A stretch of DNA of 15,450 nucleotides from Gammaproteobacteria bacterium. GTDB taxonomy: Bacteria > Aquificota > Aquificia > Aquificales > QOAS01. The stretch covers positions 1 through 15,450 of the forward strand of contig QOAS01000060.1 in NCBI GenBank assembly GCA_003972855.1, in the 5' to 3' direction. The notes below the pieces were generated by a model, which was not told the DNA's origin, did no database searches, and saw only the letters and a program-made list of their open reading frames with translations. Position numbers and translations under genes: made by a program. Of this stretch, positions 12,868-15,450 are shown piece by piece (position 1 is the first letter of the stretch; every line of letters begins with the position of its first letter).

Positions 12868-15081
12868 TTAAACCTTCAACCAGGGTAAATTGGAGTAGAG
12901 GGAGGTTAAGCCGTTTTTGACCTTATTATTTACTAACAGCCGGGTATTCAAAAGGTTGTTTACGGCTCTATAGAGATTTTTATTTCTTTCCTTTGTAAAG
13001 GGTTCCTTTTTAACAACATTCTTCCAATTAAAGTTTTGAACCACCGCAACTTTGTCGGAGTTTATCGCAAAAACCGAAGCGCCTACAAGTGCATAAAGTA
13101 AATTTCTATATTTGTCTATCGTTTTATCATCAATGAAGGAGTGGGGTAAGGAAAAACCCATTAAAACCCCCTCGCTTCGCGAGGCTATTAGTAAAGTTAA
13201 GAGGAGAAAACTTAAAACAAAACCGAATTTAAAAGTCTGCCTTTCGCTGGGTTGTCGTTCATCCGATAACTCCGCGGTTAAAGTGAAGAACCCCTTTAGG
13301 TCTTTTGTAGGCTTTAACCTTTCCAACTTAGGTGAAATTTCTCTATCCAAATCCAACAGATGGTTTTGAACGGAATTTTTTACCCTGAAGATGTATTCAA
13401 AGTTTTCCAACTCCTCCCTGTGGGACAAAATTTTTAAAAGTCCCCTATATATGTGGGTTTTGGACGGTTTTTCTCCCCCCGAAAGAAGCTTTTTTATAGT
13501 TTCCGCCAAGGAATGGAAATCCACTGCAACAAAAAGCTCTACCCCGTTGGAGGGTAAAACCTCGTTGGTAAACTCCTTTAATAGGTTTTTGGCTATATAT
13601 TCATAAAGTTCCTCAAAACGAGCCTTATTTTCTTCCAACACTTTGAGAAGATTTTCAATTTCATTCCCGATTTGGGTTAGAAATTCCCTATCCTCTTCGC
13701 CGAAAGTTTTTTCGTCTTGTCTTCTGGCAAGCCAATTGGAGACTATAACATCCACCTGTTCGTAGTAGCTATAAAACCTCTCAAGGGTTTCTATATCAGC
13801 TTTGCCGTAATAGAAAAGTGCCTTTATAAAACCTTTTAGGTAGGAGGGGAGTTTTTTAACCGCGTCGGTTCTCAATTCTTCTATAGCCTTATCCAAATTC
13901 CTAACTATTTCCTTAAAAAGTATTCCTTGAACGATAAAGTAATCCGCACGGGTTTTTATATCAGGTAATTTGACAAACTTGGGTTTTAACAAGTGGTTTT
14001 CTATAGCCCCCTCCGCAATATCGTTAATTTTCATTTTGTAGGTGTAAAGGAAGTATCTAAAGTCTTTCTCAACCTCATAATCGGTAATCTTGTCCCAAAA
14101 CTCAAACCCTACGGGGATAGCCTCTACGATTGTATTCCCTAAATCGGGATTATTTTCGTAAATTTCCCCCAAGAGGTTTAAGTTTTCTTCAATAACCCTT
14201 AAAGGTTCCAATAAATTTTTGTCTTCAATCCTTCTTTTGGCAAATTCCATTAAATCCCTAAAGTGTTCCGCTTCTATTCTACTCCTCACGGAGGAATCTA
14301 TTGCGTCAAACAGATTTTCAACAATTTCTATTATGTTTTTTCTCTTTTCCTCCCATTTATTGTCAAAATCTTTACTAACTATTCCAAGTTCTTTTAAGTA
14401 ATCGTCAACATTACTTTCCCATTTTTGAGCTACTAAATCCTTTAGAGTTTCCTCAACCGATTCAATTTTTCCCCCGAAAAGGGATTCCTTTAGATTTTTA
14501 AACTCCTCCAAGTGGGAAGTTTTTTCCAATTCAAACACCAATAGGTATGTCAAAAAGTAAGGGTCAGACTCGTTGGGTTTTTCCGTTTTATCTTTTATCC
14601 TCAAAGAGGCTATTCGGGTGTAGTAGGTTGTATCTTCCTCTACAAGTTCATCAAAGAATTTGAAATTCCTTTCCCACGCTTCCTTTACTTCATCTTCGGT
14701 ATAACCTTCCGCCTTTAGCCGTTTTTTAAACAGTTCAAAATTCTGTTTTAGATATTCCCTTAAAGACTCTCTAAAGCTTTTTAAGTCTATATTCGGTGAA
14801 ATTTCTTTAGAAAGCTTTCTGATTTCCGCCAATTGCTCTTCGGTAAAAATTTCAAAGAACTTCTTACAATCGGAAGGTTTTCCGTTAAAAATTTCGGATA
14901 TTTTTGGAAATCTTTTCTCAAGCTCTATCGCCACCTCCTTGGCGAAATTGAAAACATCTTTACCGTTCCTAAAAGAGGGTTGTTTTTTTAGCTTTTTCGT
15001 AAACAGTTCCATAAATTTTCTAAAAACTTCATCTTTTAATGTTAGACACCTTTGGGATTCCTCCCTAAGTTGGTAAATCAT
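12868..15081 (-). CDS. 737-residue helical protein of unknown function
   Basis: The family was not recognised. From the ATG at 15081 the product is 737 residues, strongly charged (Lys/Glu-rich) and almost wholly helical by pattern for the first 600. There is one hydrophobic segment (about 617-633, FKFGFVLSFLLLTLLIA) and a second weaker one (about 660-673), then a basic Asn-rich C-terminus. It could be a single-pass membrane protein with a large cytoplasmic domain, or a soluble protein with a buried core. No Walker, nuclease or metal-binding motif was found. A TTG at 15123 would add 14 residues but run into the divergent gene's start, so the ATG is preferred; TAATAAT sits 6 bases before it. 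It leads the operon with the 335-residue gene, flavodoxin-like gene and murF. Confidence 0.85.
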   Translation of the reverse strand: MIYQLREESQRCLTLKDEVFRKFMELFTKKLKKQPSFRNGKDVFNFAKEVAIELEKRFPKISEIFNGKPSDCKKFFEIFTEEQLAEIRKLSKEISPNIDLKSFRESLREYLKQNFELFKKRLKAEGYTEDEVKEAWERNFKFFDELVEEDTTYYTRIASLRIKDKTEKPNESDPYFLTYLLVFELEKTSHLEEFKNLKESLFGGKIESVEETLKDLVAQKWESNVDDYLKELGIVSKDFDNKWEEKRKNIIEIVENLFDAIDSSVRSRIEAEHFRDLMEFAKRRIEDKNLLEPLRVIEENLNLLGEIYENNPDLGNTIVEAIPVGFEFWDKITDYEVEKDFRYFLYTYKMKINDIAEGAIENHLLKPKFVKLPDIKTRADYFIVQGILFKEIVRNLDKAIEELRTDAVKKLPSYLKGFIKALFYYGKADIETLERFYSYYEQVDVIVSNWLARRQDEKTFGEEDREFLTQIGNEIENLLKVLEENKARFEELYEYIAKNLLKEFTNEVLPSNGVELFVAVDFHSLAETIKKLLSGGEKPSKTHIYRGLLKILSHREELENFEYIFRVKNSVQNHLLDLDREISPKLERLKPTKDLKGFFTLTAELSDERQPSERQTFKFGFVLSFLLLTLLIASRSEGVLMGFSLPHSFIDDKTIDKYRNLLYALVGASVFAINSDKVAVVQNFNWKNVVKKEPFTKERNKNLYRAVNNLLNTRLLVNNKVKNGLTSLYSNLPWLKV
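13170..13184. repeat. GC mini-hairpin 2 inside the 737-residue gene
   Basis: CCTCGC-TTC-GCGAGG forms a perfect 6-bp stem with the same 3-base loop as the hairpin at 12295-12309. Compared with that copy, the third stem pair is T-A instead of C-G, a change on both sides that keeps the stem. On the coding (minus) strand it is followed by GGGTTTTAA. It encodes part of the ASRSEG segment just after the main hydrophobic stretch. Confidence 0.6.
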
Positions 15082-15103
15082 ATTAAAATTATTAGCAAAA
15101 CAA
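15082..15103. promoter_or_regulatory. 22-bp divergent promoter region
   Basis: The gap between the minus-strand ATG (15081) and the plus-strand ATG (15104) is 22 bases of almost pure A/T. On the minus strand TAATAAT (15094-15088) is followed by 6 bases and the ATG. On the plus strand TATTAG (15090-15095) is followed by 8 bases and the ATG. Neither side has a Shine-Dalgarno. This duplicates the nadD/rpiB arrangement and suggests leaderless, back-to-back transcription of the two sides. Confidence 0.45.
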
Positions 15104-15346
15104 ATGAGTTTAGTAAACGGCAAACTAAACGGAGATGGACTTTATTACCTCCTTTTAGAGTTAAATCCCAAGATAAACTTTGAAGGGGTTATTTTGGACT
15201 TTGAAACCACCGACTACGACCCACGAAAGGGTGAAATAGTTTGCGGGGGGTTTGTCTACGGAAAAACCGCAATTGTGCTTTTGAGAACCAAAAAACTCAG
15301 TAAGGAGGATTTTTATCCTAAAGTTTTGCATTTTTTGACAAAGTAA
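15104..15346 (+). CDS. Truncated or frameshifted DEDD exonuclease-like protein
   Basis: The 80-residue frame has a hydrophobic strand ending in VILDFETTDYDP (29-40), where Asp32-x-Glu34 matches the ExoI motif of DEDD (DnaQ/PolB-type) 3'-5' exonucleases. The ExoII and ExoIII acidic motifs, normally many tens of residues further on, are absent because a TAA stops the frame at 15344-15346. Seven bases before that stop is T TTT TTG (15331-15337) in the phase used by -1 frameshifting. In the -1 frame the reading continues without a stop to the window edge. It may therefore be a broken gene, a sequencing error, a programmed frameshift, or simply a short unrelated protein. It is divergent from the 737-residue gene. 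Confidence 0.5.
   Translation: MSLVNGKLNGDGLYYLLLELNPKINFEGVILDFETTDYDPRKGEIVCGGFVYGKTAIVLLRTKKLSKEDFYPKVLHFLTK
15331..15337 (+). other. Candidate -1 frameshift heptamer T TTT TTG
   Basis: In the frame of the 15104 gene the bases read CAT TTT TTG, so the heptamer has the X XXY YYZ phase. A slip back by one base continues GAC AAA GTA and stays open to 15450, in phase with the ATG at 15400. No strong downstream stem or pseudoknot was seen by eye. The alternative is a one-T indel in a homopolymer. Confidence 0.35.
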
Positions 15347-15385
15347 GACTCAAGTTGGTAAAAAAAGGTTCAAGAGGAAGTTACC

Positions 15386-15392
15386 AAGGAGG
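15386..15392 (+). promoter_or_regulatory. Strong Shine-Dalgarno for the last gene
   Basis: AAGGAGG ends 7 bases before the ATG at 15400. It is a textbook site and supports independent initiation there, arguing against the region being only the inner part of a frameshifted exonuclease. Confidence 0.6.
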
Positions 15393-15399
15393 TAGAGGG

Positions 15400-15450
15400 A
15401 TGCTGAACGAAGCAAAGTATTACTCTTTTCTTAATATTTTCCTACAACCT
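15400..15450 (+). CDS. Start of an unidentified gene, cut by the window edge
   Basis: Seventeen codons (MLNEAKYYSFLNIFLQP) follow a strong Shine-Dalgarno and run off the right end. This is too short to name a family. It is in the -1 frame relative to the exonuclease-like frame that ends at 15346, so it could also be the continuation of that protein; the ribosome-binding site favours a separate gene or an internal restart. Confidence 0.5.
   Translation, partial: MLNEAKYYSFLNIFLQP

Noticed and set aside
15082..15123. TTG start adding 14 residues to the 737-residue protein
   Set aside because: It would overlap the start of the divergent gene by 20 bases and lacks a ribosome-binding site; the ATG at 15081 has a TAATAAT box at the same distance as other genes.

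Overview
The window reads as a compact chromosome segment of a thermophilic, Gram-negative (diderm) bacterium. The proteins are rich in Lys, Glu and Ile, Arg is often AGG/AGA and Ile often ATA, overall GC is moderate (about 40% by eye), and lpxA plus a heptosyltransferase imply lipopolysaccharide. A deep-branching chemolithotroph such as an Aquificota-type lineage would fit, but that placement is inference. No tRNA, rRNA, CRISPR array, insertion sequence or long repeat was seen.

Layout: (1) 1-117, start of a minus-strand hemerythrin-like gene running off the left edge. (2) 242-1829, plus strand: atpB, a universal-stress-protein-like gene, atpE, then rpmH. (3) 1826-2410 nadD on the minus strand, divergent from rpiB and accC on the plus strand (2431-4282). 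(4) ubiX on the minus strand (4279-4857), divergent from a plus-strand cluster: lpxA, GT9 heptosyltransferase, a small membrane-anchored protein, a cysteine synthase and a V4R-like cysteine-rich protein (4902-8374). (5) 8450-9952, a small helical protein with an acidic tail, then truD. (6) 9926-15081, a minus-strand operon transcribed right to left: a 737-residue helical protein of unknown function, a 335-residue unknown protein, a WrbA/flavodoxin-like protein and murF. (7) 15104-15450, plus strand: an 80-codon frame with one DEDD-exonuclease-like motif, apparently broken or frameshifted, and the first 17 codons of a gene that leaves the window.

Most identifiable genes are housekeeping: proton-motive ATP synthesis, translation, NAD, pentose phosphate, fatty-acid precursor, envelope, cysteine and peptidoglycan functions. 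The part not explained by known families is 11858-15450, where two unknown proteins sit in tandem, divergent from an exonuclease-like fragment. Inside the two unknown genes are two GC-rich mini-hairpins that differ by a compensatory base-pair change.

Gene packing is extreme. All three convergent pairs overlap at their stops, two of them sharing a 4-base overlap (CTAA, TTAA). Two divergent pairs are separated by only 20 and 22 bases. Several starts lack a Shine-Dalgarno sequence and have a TAATAAT-like box 5-8 bases before the start codon, which suggests leaderless transcripts; atpE, rpmH and the last gene instead have strong Shine-Dalgarno sites.
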